The position numbers were made by a program, and so were the translations under genes. Under the pieces are notes generated by a model. The model did not search any database. It had not been told where the DNA came from and saw only the letters and a program-made list of their open reading frames with translations. DNA of 64,000 nt from Mucilaginibacter aquatilis. Lineage in GTDB: Bacteria > Bacteroidota > Bacteroidia > Sphingobacteriales > Sphingobacteriaceae. Below, piece by piece: positions 30,232-36,877 of this stretch (its first letter is position 1; each line of letters opens with the position of its first letter). The stretch spans positions 558,001-622,000 of the forward strand of contig NZ_WQLA01000002.1 in NCBI RefSeq assembly GCF_009755275.1. Direction: 5' to 3'.

Positions 30232-30702
30232 ATGAAGAAATTTATCCTTTTGGCCGCTATTGCAGCTTTATTTGCCACTACAAACACGTATGCACAACGA
30301 GGAGGTTCAGGTTACACCACTGCCTTAGGTTTGGGAATTGATTTTGGTGATGGTTCAACTTTGGTTGGTCCAAGCATTAAACATTTCTTTAGCACCAATG
30401 ATGCTATACAAGGAGATTTATTGTTTGGTGGAGATGCCACATGGATTGGTGGTTCTTACAACTATCATCAGCCATTCAGAGAGGCTCCTGAGTTGAAATG
30501 GTATATCGGCTTAGGTCCGCAGGTAGCCCTTTATGACGGTGGTTCAACCTGGTATTTAAGACCAGCTGCTGGTTTAGATTACAAAATTAAATCGGCTCCT
30601 ATAAGCCTTGTATTTGACTGGAGACCAGCAATCGGATTAAGTAATAACGTTGGTACAGCCGCTGCACGCTTTGGCTTAGGCTTCCGTTACGCTTTCCAAT
30701 AA
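30232..30702 (+). CDS. Small outer-membrane beta-barrel protein, divergent copy
   Basis: I start at the ATG at 30232 (MKKFILLAAIAALFATTNTY), giving 156 residues with a signal peptide ending TYAQ; the upstream in-frame extension lacks signal character. The mature chain is barrel-like (GSGYTTALGLGIDFGDGSTL; WYIGLGPQVALYDGGSTWYL) and ends GFRYAFQ with an aromatic residue near the terminus. It differs in sequence from the minus-strand barrel genes around it. Function is unknown. Confidence 0.8.
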   Translation: MKKFILLAAIAALFATTNTYAQRGGSGYTTALGLGIDFGDGSTLVGPSIKHFFSTNDAIQGDLLFGGDATWIGGSYNYHQPFREAPELKWYIGLGPQVALYDGGSTWYLRPAAGLDYKIKSAPISLVFDWRPAIGLSNNVGTAAARFGLGFRYAFQ

Positions 30703-30729
30703 AAATTAAACATATCTACCTATAAAAAC

Positions 30730-30768
30730 AAACCCCTGCTTTATTTAAAAGGCAGGGGTTTTTGTTTT
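30730..30768. terminator. Bidirectional terminator between convergent barrel genes
   Basis: A 10-bp stem (30730-30739 with 30752-30761, arms AAACCCCTGC and complement) has a 12-base loop. It is followed by TTTTTG on the plus strand and T-rich sequence on the minus strand. It serves the genes ending at 30702 (+) and 30789 (-). Confidence 0.78.
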
Positions 30769-30788
30769 CTATGTAGCTTAATTAAAAG

Positions 30789-31337
30789 CTACAATCCAAA
30801 TTTGTAAGCAATTCTAAAAGCAACCTGTCCTATATTTCCTCCGCTTTGCGACCAACCTTCATAGCGGGCACCAAAGTCAATGTCGTGATTGTCACTTACA
30901 GGAAATGAAACGCTCAGTCCGGGTGCGTAAATAAACGAGTTACCGCTATTGTTATTAGTGCCGAACAGAACACCAATCTCGGCATCAGCATAGAAGCTTT
31001 CACTTAAAAACAACTTACCACCAGATTTTACAGGAATGTATCCAAAGTAGGTTTTGTAGTTTATACGCTCCAAGGCGTCTTTAAAACCATCTTTTGTATA
31101 ATAATTAATATAACCGGTGGTTAGGGTTAAGTTAAAAGACTTTGATAGCGGAAATTCTGCCTTGCCGCTCCCGCCAAAACCAATAGAGTAACCGTTTGAC
31201 CTAATTACCTGTTGGTAAGCCAAAATCGAAACCAACGCTCAGTTTAGGTCCTGAAGTAGTGTTTGATGATTTGGTTTGTGCCCATGCACCGGTGGAAGTT
31301 GCTAAAGCAACCTGGCACTAATAAATAATTTTTTCAT
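30789..31337 (-). pseudogene. Frameshifted copy of a small beta-barrel protein
   Basis: An ATG at 31337 opens MKKLFISA and then runs into a stop after LL. In another frame the signal-peptide end and mature start are intact (ALATSTGAWAQ, then GPKLSVGFDFGLPTGN), again ending in a stop. The original frame then resumes with SNGYSIGFGGSGKAEFPL and runs through 30789 (AYKFGL). Two opposite frameshifts, near 31310 and near 31210, are needed to rebuild a full homologue of the 29537 gene. The longest open part (30789-31235) lacks a signal peptide. Sequencing error is possible, but two errors in one short gene are less likely than decay. Confidence 0.8.
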
Positions 31338-31383
31338 AAAAAGGATTAAGTATGGCACAAACTTACTACAGTTTGTGTACAAC

Positions 31384-32088
31384 TTAATTGGTGAGCGAAA
31401 TAAAAATTTCTTCCAAAGATTTGCCTGAATGCTGCTCTTTTAGTCCTTGCAGTGTGTTGTTTGCTGCAATGTTGCCTTTGTTAATGATAATTACCTGGCT
31501 GCAAGTAGCCTCAACTTCCTGCATAATGTGGGTAGAAAGAATAACTGTTTTTGTAGCGCCCAAATCACGAATGAGCTGCCTGATACCTATGAGCTGGTTA
31601 GGATCGAGTCCTGAAGTGGGTTCATCAAGAATAAGCACCTCAGGGTTGTGCAAAATTGCCTGTGCTATACCCACTCTTTGTTTGTAACCTTTAGATAGCT
31701 GATGTATTTTTTTATGTTGTTCGGGCGTAAGGCCGGTTTGATCAATTACCTCTTTTATACGGCTGTCGGCGTTTGGCAATTGGTGTATGCCTGCCATAAA
31801 GCTTAGCGCCTCTTTAACATACATGTCCATATACAGCGGGTTACTTTCGGGCAAATAACCAATACGCCGTTTTACTTCAATACTGTTTGTTACCGTATCA
31901 AAACCACACACACTTGCATAGCCCGACGATTGCGGAACAAAGCCGGTAAGCATTTTCATGGTGGTTGATTTGCCTGCACCATTTGGACCTAAAAAACCAA
32001 GCACACCCGGGCCGGCAGTAAAGCTTATGCCATTTACTGCTGTTTGCGAACCGTAAACTTTGGTCAAACCGTCAACCTTAATGCTCAT
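31384..32088 (-). CDS. gldA: Gliding-motility ABC transporter ATPase GldA
   Basis: GldA is the ATP-binding subunit working with GldF and GldG. The 234-residue product from the ATG at 32088 (MSIKVDGLTKVYGSQTAVNG) has Walker A GPNGAGKSTT, Q-loop in GYLPESNPLY, signature LSKGYKQRVGIAQA, Walker B VLILDEPTSGLD and the switch His in STHIMQEVE. Sequence style (GGL of the DLxR ABC-2 class) and co-location with gldFG 2.6 kb away support GldA rather than a generic ABC-2 ATPase. The upstream 12-residue extension to 32124 is not needed. Confidence 0.85.
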   Translation of the reverse strand: MSIKVDGLTKVYGSQTAVNGISFTAGPGVLGFLGPNGAGKSTTMKMLTGFVPQSSGYASVCGFDTVTNSIEVKRRIGYLPESNPLYMDMYVKEALSFMAGIHQLPNADSRIKEVIDQTGLTPEQHKKIHQLSKGYKQRVGIAQAILHNPEVLILDEPTSGLDPNQLIGIRQLIRDLGATKTVILSTHIMQEVEATCSQVIIINKGNIAANNTLQGLKEQHSGKSLEEIFISLTN

Positions 32089-32172
32089 GGCTGGTAAATT
32101 TATGATATAATAATACAGGTACAATAGGTAACACCTATTATAGCACTAAGTTTTTAAGTAGGGGTGTGGCGT

Positions 32173-33144
32173 TTATTTATTGCGCTCAGTAGTATACCTC
32201 ACCAACTGTTCAAGGCCTGTCCGCGCTTCGCCGGGAGGGAAGGTATTAAGAATTTCAAATGCTTCGTTTTGGTACTTTTGCATTTGAGTTTCGGCGTATT
32301 CAAGTCCACCGTTTTGTTTTACAAAAGTTATAACCTGGCTTATCTTTTCCGGGTTGTCTTTATGGTTTTTTACCAGGCTTATAATTTTTTTTCTTTCAGC
32401 TGAGGATACGTTGTTTAATGCATAAATAAGAGGCAGGGTTACCTTTTTCTCTTTAATATCGATGCCTAACGGTTTGCCAACGTCATCGGTGCCAAAGTCA
32501 AACATGTCGTCCTTAATTTGAAAGGCAATGCCTATTTTTTCGCCAAATAGTCGCATTTTTTCAATGGTATCAGCATCAGCACCGGCCGAAGCCGCACCGC
32601 ATGCACAGCAAGATGCTATAAGCGATGCTGTTTTTTGTCTTATAACCTCATAGTAAATACTTTCGTCGGTATTGGTTTTGCGTGCTTTTTCAACCTGCAG
32701 CAGTTCACCTTCGCTCATTTGCTTTACTGCATTTGAAAGTATTTTTAACAGGTCAAAATCATTATGATCTAACGACAGCAGCATGCCTTTAGTTAGCAAA
32801 AAATCACCAACTAAAACAGCTATCTTATTTTTCCATAAAGCGTTAATAGAAAAAAAGCCACGGCGCTGGTAAGCATTATCTACCACATCATCATGCACAA
32901 GTGAGGCGGTATGAACCAGCTCCACCAGCGCTGCACCACGATAGGTAGCCTCATTTATACCACCACACATACTGGCGGCAAAAAATACAAACATGGGTCT
33001 TATTTGCTTGCCTTTGCGCTTTACAATGTAATGCGTTATCCTATCGAGCAACGGAACCGAGCTTTGCATCGAAGCCTTAAACTTCTCTTCAAAAACATCA
33101 ATTTCAGCAGCAATGGGCTTCTTTATTTCGTTAAGGCTCAGCAT
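32173..33144 (-). CDS. Polyprenyl diphosphate synthase
   Basis: The 323-residue enzyme belongs to the trans-prenyltransferase (IspA/IspB) family and condenses isopentenyl diphosphate onto allylic diphosphates, most likely making the side chain of menaquinone. The first Asp-rich motif is in ASLVHDDVVDNAYQRRG and the second in QIKDDMFDFGTDDVGK; the Arg-containing GKQIRPMFVFFAAS motif is near residue 48. Length and motifs are normal. Chain length cannot be fixed from sequence. It lies upstream of gldA on the same strand with an 84-base gap. Confidence 0.93.
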   Translation of the reverse strand: MLSLNEIKKPIAAEIDVFEEKFKASMQSSVPLLDRITHYIVKRKGKQIRPMFVFFAASMCGGINEATYRGAALVELVHTASLVHDDVVDNAYQRRGFFSINALWKNKIAVLVGDFLLTKGMLLSLDHNDFDLLKILSNAVKQMSEGELLQVEKARKTNTDESIYYEVIRQKTASLIASCCACGAASAGADADTIEKMRLFGEKIGIAFQIKDDMFDFGTDDVGKPLGIDIKEKKVTLPLIYALNNVSSAERKKIISLVKNHKDNPEKISQVITFVKQNGGLEYAETQMQKYQNEAFEILNTFPPGEARTGLEQLVRYTTERNK

Positions 33145-33269
33145 TAAAAACTTAGCAAACAGTTTATTTAAGTGTACTTTTTACCCATTAAGGCAAGCAA
33201 TCGCAAACATACTAAAATAATTTAAGTGGCTGTTTGCCATCAGTAAATTTACGAGTGCTTTAAACCTTT

Positions 33270-33390
33270 AACTGGTACACAGGTCTTAAAAGTGTATTTC
33301 CCTGGTGGTTGCAGGATAAATGCATAGGGTTTTTATATTAGTTGAAGTTTTGCTTGCGAAGCCCCGCTACTGCGGGGTTTCGCTTTTTTG
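33270..33390 (+). ncRNA. Candidate small RNA ending in a strong terminator
   Basis: No plus-strand gene precedes the strong terminator at 33356-33390, yet a second good hairpin lies just before it. TGTATTT (33293-33299) pairs with AAATGCA (33318-33324, one G-U) and CCTG (33301-33304) with CAGG (33312-33315) around a 7-base loop. Two stacked hairpins with no coding frame suggest a short noncoding transcript of about 100-130 nt. The 5' end shown is a guess. No known family was recognised, and the tRNA gene is just downstream. Confidence 0.3.
33356..33390 (+). terminator. Strong rho-independent terminator with no gene in front
   Basis: A 12-bp stem (33356-33367 with 33372-33383, one G-T wobble; core CCCCGC/GCGGGG) has the loop TACT and is followed by TTTTTTG. 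The nearest upstream plus-strand gene is several kilobases away, the adjacent gene being on the other strand. Confidence 0.8.
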
Positions 33391-33421
33391 TTGTGTATAC
33401 ACACCTATTAGTTTACATTTG
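33387..33421 (+). promoter_or_regulatory. Promoter for tRNA-Ser
   Basis: TACATTTG (33414-33421) is an exact -7 consensus match. Upstream lie TTG at 33391 with a 20-base spacer and TTTG at 33387 with 23. The expected transcription start is a few bases before the tRNA at 33435. Confidence 0.6.
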
Positions 33422-33434
33422 CAAACATTTTTTC

Positions 33435-33522
33435 GGAGAGGTGTCTGAGTGGTCGAAAGAGCACGCCTGGAAAGTGTGTATACGTCAAAAGCGTATCGAG
33501 GGTTCGAATCCCTCCCTCTCCG
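33435..33522 (+). tRNA. tRNA-Ser (anticodon GGA)
   Basis: The 88-base gene folds as a class II tRNA. The acceptor arm is GGAGAGG with CCTCTCC, with discriminator G at 33522. The D arm contains GTGTCTGAGTGGTCGAAAGA. The anticodon loop CTGGAAA gives GGA. A long variable arm (TATACGTC...GCGTATC) and the T arm GAGGGTTCGAATCCCTC complete it. The 3' CCA is not encoded, as usual in Bacteroidota. Confidence 0.97.
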
Positions 33523-33908
33523 CTGATTTTCAATCAAGCTCCAAATTCTTCAATTTGCGCAAATCGGGATTTTATATTTTGATGCATGCAACAACTTAAC
33601 GTTGGTTGGTTACAGCGTGCTTTTCCTTTCTTAATTTGCTGACTTTAGCACCGGACTGTTCGATCTGGTGATTGTGACTTAAAGAAGTGTATCGAAACTT
33701 TCCAATTATTATAACATCACGGTGATCTGGTAAATCATGGGTTGGGCAACAAATGGGGGGAACTGGCTTCTTGTCGCAATGGCAATGTCGCCGCAATCCT
33801 TAGCAAAGTACATTGCACTAAAGCTGGTCGGTTCTTTAGGCCTGGGAGACTCGATGCCTGGGCCATAAGCCTGATCTAGATCACGGTTGGTTAATTGCTT
33901 TTGAAGAT
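33523..33908. other. Gene-poor stretch, nothing recognised
   Basis: No supported gene. Short minus-strand frames exist (one of 69 codons from a TTG at 33918) but lack recognisable similarity, good starts or family features. The stretch may hold decayed coding sequence, as does the region after 34230. Confidence 0.5.
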
Positions 33909-34226
33909 TTAACGGCAAGTTGAAATAATAACAGGAAAGTCTTTGTCCGGGTTAAATCGTACTTGTAATACGGTAGTATCCTTGAATGCTTTGTTGCTGT
34001 CAATCAATTGTATGTTGTGATGACTGGCGAATGACCTAAGCACGGCAATACCCTCACCTGGCGTTTGGTATTCCGTTACCACCACCTTTTTAATTAACTT
34101 CAAAAGCATTACCTTATCAACCGGCTGCTTGGTTATTGGTGTAGGCTGCCGGCAAGCGAAACAGCTTATAGCTAAAAGCAAAAAGAGAATACAGCAACGG
34201 GAATTTGCATATTGCTTCATTTTCAT
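33909..34226 (-). CDS. Small predicted lipoprotein, function unknown
   Basis: The 105-residue product has a lipoprotein signal (CCILFLLLAISCFAC, then RQPTP). The mature part has charged helices and a segment DTTVLQVRFNPDKDFPVIIS. I do not recognise a family. It may be an intact small protein or the front of a longer one, since the sequence behind it looks decayed. ATG start with two further Met codons nearby (MKMKQ). Confidence 0.5.
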   Translation of the reverse strand: MKMKQYANSRCCILFLLLAISCFACRQPTPITKQPVDKVMLLKLIKKVVVTEYQTPGEGIAVLRSFASHHNIQLIDSNKAFKDTTVLQVRFNPDKDFPVIISTCR

Positions 34227-34463
34227 TATTTAAATTAGACTGTTCGATATTCGCAATTTACAATACGTTAGTTGCATTATTTTATTTGATCAGTTTATCA
34301 GCATTTTAAAGCATTTCCAATGTTTTATTCACTTAATTATTGACCGAAGTTATATCTAGTATCATTAAAATTGGTTAGTCTTACACACACACTCTCTCTC
34401 CCTCAAGATACATATATTGACCTTGGCAATTTATTTATTAAACATGAAACTTCTATATCTCGG
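34227..34463. other. Intergenic, with a short AC/TC simple repeat
   Basis: No gene seen. A short dinucleotide tract, (AC)5 running into (TC)4, lies at 34383-34404. It is not within a coding frame, so phase variation of a protein is not suggested. Confidence 0.5.
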
Positions 34464-34469
34464 TAAGAT

Positions 34470-34562
34470 TTGCGTAATCACAAAGCCATTCAATTAATGG
34501 AGAATAAGCAATATTCTTTAACCGAAATTGCATATCTAACAGGCTTCTCAGAGCAATCGGGA
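34470..34562 (+). pseudogene. Fragment of an AraC-type DNA-binding domain
   Basis: About 30 codons read RNHKAIQLMENKQYSLTEIA and then YLTGFSEQS, which is the second helix-turn-helix of an AraC-family regulator (A-x-L-L...S-I-x-E-I-A...GF-x-x-x-S). A stop precedes it in frame and the expected continuation (SxFxRxFKxxxG) is replaced by unrelated sequence after GFSEQS. It is a remnant, not a gene. Confidence 0.65.
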
Positions 34563-34578
34563 TTATTAGTTGCTGTAG

Positions 34579-34770
34579 CGATTGGGTTTACTATTACCGG
34601 CCTTGCTGCTGTTGAAACTTGGGCCGGTATGGGGTTCACCTGTTTTAAACAAAGTGTTTTTTAAAGGTAAAAGCAGTAGCGTGTTTGCCGCTGTGCCAAT
34701 GCCTTTGCGCTTTAGTAATGATAAACCCGCATTGTTTACAATAGGGTTTCAGTTTGGCATTGCCTACTAG
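34579..34770 (+). pseudogene. Tail fragment of an outer-membrane barrel-like gene
   Basis: The frame ends SVFAAVPMPLRFSNDKPALF, then TIGFQFGIAY and a stop. This is the pattern of the last beta-strands of an outer-membrane barrel with a terminal aromatic residue. There is no signal peptide or start in front of it; the AraC fragment lies directly upstream. It is probably the tail of a deleted gene. Confidence 0.45.
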
Positions 34771-34887
34771 TTATTAAAACGAATCCGACTAAGTTTATAA
34801 GCGTTTTTACAAATTCAATATTCTTCTTCATTATGTTGAAAAGCATATCTACCTTGGCTTGAGTTTTAGCTAACATCAATTCAACCA

Positions 34888-36807
34888 ATGGCAAGATTAA
34901 ACTTATTAGAAGAAACACGTTACGAGAAACTGCTGGTTAATGTTTATCCAGGTCAAAAGGAGGCTTCGTTGTATGTGGCCCAAAAAATTGCAACTTTAAT
35001 AAAGGCAAAGCAACAAGCATCTGAAAAAGCGGTGCTGGGTTTGGCAACCGGTGCTACACCTGTTGGCGTTTACCGCGAGTTGGTACGCATGCACCGTGAA
35101 GAGGGACTAAGTTTTTATAACGTAGTTACCTTTAACCTCGACGAGTATTACCCCATGCAACCGCATGCCGAGCAGAGTTACGTGACGTTTATGTATGAGA
35201 ACTTATTCAGTCATATTGACATTGATAAAGCCAACATTCATATACCCGACGGTACGCTTGCTGTTGAAGAGGTGGCTGCATTTTGCTTAAACTACGAAAA
35301 GAAAATTGAAGAGTTTGGCGGCCTTGATTTACAAGTTTTAGGAATTGGCCGTACCGGACACATCGGTTTTAATGAGCCCGGTTCGGCACCAAACTCAGGT
35401 ACTCGTTTAGTTACGCTCGATAACTTAACCCGTAGCGATGCCTCGCGCGATTTTGGCGGAAAAGAAAACGTTCCTACCAAAGCAATTACCATGGGTATTG
35501 GTACCATATTTAAAGCCCGAGAAATTATATTAATGGCCTGGAGCCGTAAAAAGGCTCCCATTATTAAAAAGGCTGTTGAGGGTGAAATATCAGGTGAAGT
35601 GCCGGCTACATATCTGCAACTTTCTGACCATGTTGAATTTGTACTTGACGAGGATGCCGCATCCGAACTTACCCGTTTTGATACGCCATGGCTGGTTAAA
35701 GACTGTGTTTGGAGCGAGCAACTGAAAAAGAAGGCAGTAATATGGCTGGCCAATGAATTAAACAAGCCTGTTTTAAAGCTTACCGAAGAAGACTACAACA
35801 ATCATGGTATGGCGCAGCTGGCCGTTGAGCAAGGGCCGGTGTACAACATTAACATTGATATTTTTAATAAGATACAACATACCATTACCGGCTGGCCAGG
35901 CGGTAAACCCAACGCCGACGATTCGCAGCGCCCCGAGCGGGCAGAGCCTGCACGCAAGCGTTCTATTGTTTTTTCGCCTCACCCAGATGATGACGTAATT
36001 TCAATGGGTGGAACTTTTATACGTTTGGTTGATCAAGGGCATGAAGTGCATGTAGCTTACCAAACATCAGGTAACACCGCCGTTTGGGATGATGATGTTT
36101 TAAGATACATGGAGTTTGCCATCGATTTTAACAAAAGTATAGGCGATGATGCTGCTCATCTTACAGGTATATACGAGCAAATGAGATCTTTTTTGGAGCA
36201 GAAACAACCTAACCAGGTTGATACCCGCGAAATAAGAGATGTGAAAGGCTTTATACGCAAAACAGAAGCAATATCGGGCGCACGGTATGCGGGTTTGCCC
36301 GATAACCAAATTCATTTTATGGCTTTGCCGTTTTATGAAACCGGGAAAACGCAAAAAAACGCTGTAACTGATAAAGACGTTGAACTTACCATGGAGCTTT
36401 TACAGCAGGTTAAACCGCATCAGGTATTTGCAGCCGGCGATTTTGCTGATCCGCATGGAACACACATTGTTTGCTTCAATATTATATTGCAAGCCTTGCA
36501 ACGTTTAAAACAAACCGAAGATTGGGTTAACGATTGCTGGCTTTGGTTATATCGTGGAGCCTGGCATGAGTTTGAAACGCATGAAATAGAAATGGCTGTT
36601 CCACTTTCTCCTCAGGAAGTTTCGCGCAAGCGTAATGCTATTTTCAAGCATCAGTCACAAAAAGACCGCCCTGTGTTTCCGGGAGATGATGCCCGCGAGT
36701 TTTGGGTACGTGCCGAAGACCGCAACCGTGATACGGCAGATAAATATAACAAACTAGGCCTTGCTGAGTATGAGGCAATGGAAGCGTTTGTGAGATATCA
36801 TTTTTAA
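34888..36807 (+). CDS. nagB: Glucosamine-6-phosphate deaminase fused to PIG-L/LmbE-type deacetylase domain
   Basis: NagB converts glucosamine 6-phosphate to fructose 6-phosphate and ammonia, the entry of amino sugars into glycolysis. The 639-residue chain has NagB in residues ~20-330 (LATGATPVGVYREL; NVVTFNLDEYYPM; LGIGRTGHIGFNEPGS). A PIG-L domain follows from ~355 with metal motif FSPHPDDDVISMGGT and a later His in DPHGTHIVC. Such fused proteins are common in Bacteroidota and the second domain is expected to be an N-deacetylase; its substrate here is unproven. No nagA is adjacent. The gene is monocistronic, ending at a shared terminator. Confidence 0.95.
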   Translation: MARLNLLEETRYEKLLVNVYPGQKEASLYVAQKIATLIKAKQQASEKAVLGLATGATPVGVYRELVRMHREEGLSFYNVVTFNLDEYYPMQPHAEQSYVTFMYENLFSHIDIDKANIHIPDGTLAVEEVAAFCLNYEKKIEEFGGLDLQVLGIGRTGHIGFNEPGSAPNSGTRLVTLDNLTRSDASRDFGGKENVPTKAITMGIGTIFKAREIILMAWSRKKAPIIKKAVEGEISGEVPATYLQLSDHVEFVLDEDAASELTRFDTPWLVKDCVWSEQLKKKAVIWLANELNKPVLKLTEEDYNNHGMAQLAVEQGPVYNINIDIFNKIQHTITGWPGGKPNADDSQRPERAEPARKRSIVFSPHPDDDVISMGGTFIRLVDQGHEVHVAYQTSGNTAVWDDDVLRYMEFAIDFNKSIGDDAAHLTGIYEQMRSFLEQKQPNQVDTREIRDVKGFIRKTEAISGARYAGLPDNQIHFMALPFYETGKTQKNAVTDKDVELTMELLQQVKPHQVFAAGDFADPHGTHIVCFNIILQALQRLKQTEDWVNDCWLWLYRGAWHEFETHEIEMAVPLSPQEVSRKRNAIFKHQSQKDRPVFPGDDAREFWVRAEDRNRDTADKYNKLGLAEYEAMEAFVRYHF

Positions 36808-36840
36808 GTTGAGCTTCAATCAAACTTGAGTAATCCATAA

Positions 36841-36877
36841 ATAAAAAGAGCCGGCTATTACAGCCGGCTCTTTTTAT
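36841..36877. terminator. Bidirectional terminator between nagB and the M1 peptidase
   Basis: A 16-bp perfect stem (36841-36856 with 36862-36877, arms ATAAAAAGAGCCGGCT and complement) has a 5-base loop and T-rich 3' arms on both strands. It serves convergent genes ending at 36807 and 36878. Confidence 0.85.

Noticed and set aside
33709..33918. Minus-strand 69-codon frame starting at TTG, just after the small lipoprotein
   Set aside because: Could be a frameshifted continuation or decayed gene, but nothing recognisable in it; not called.
34383..34404. AC/TC dinucleotide tract
   Set aside because: Short and outside any gene, so not evidence for phase variation.
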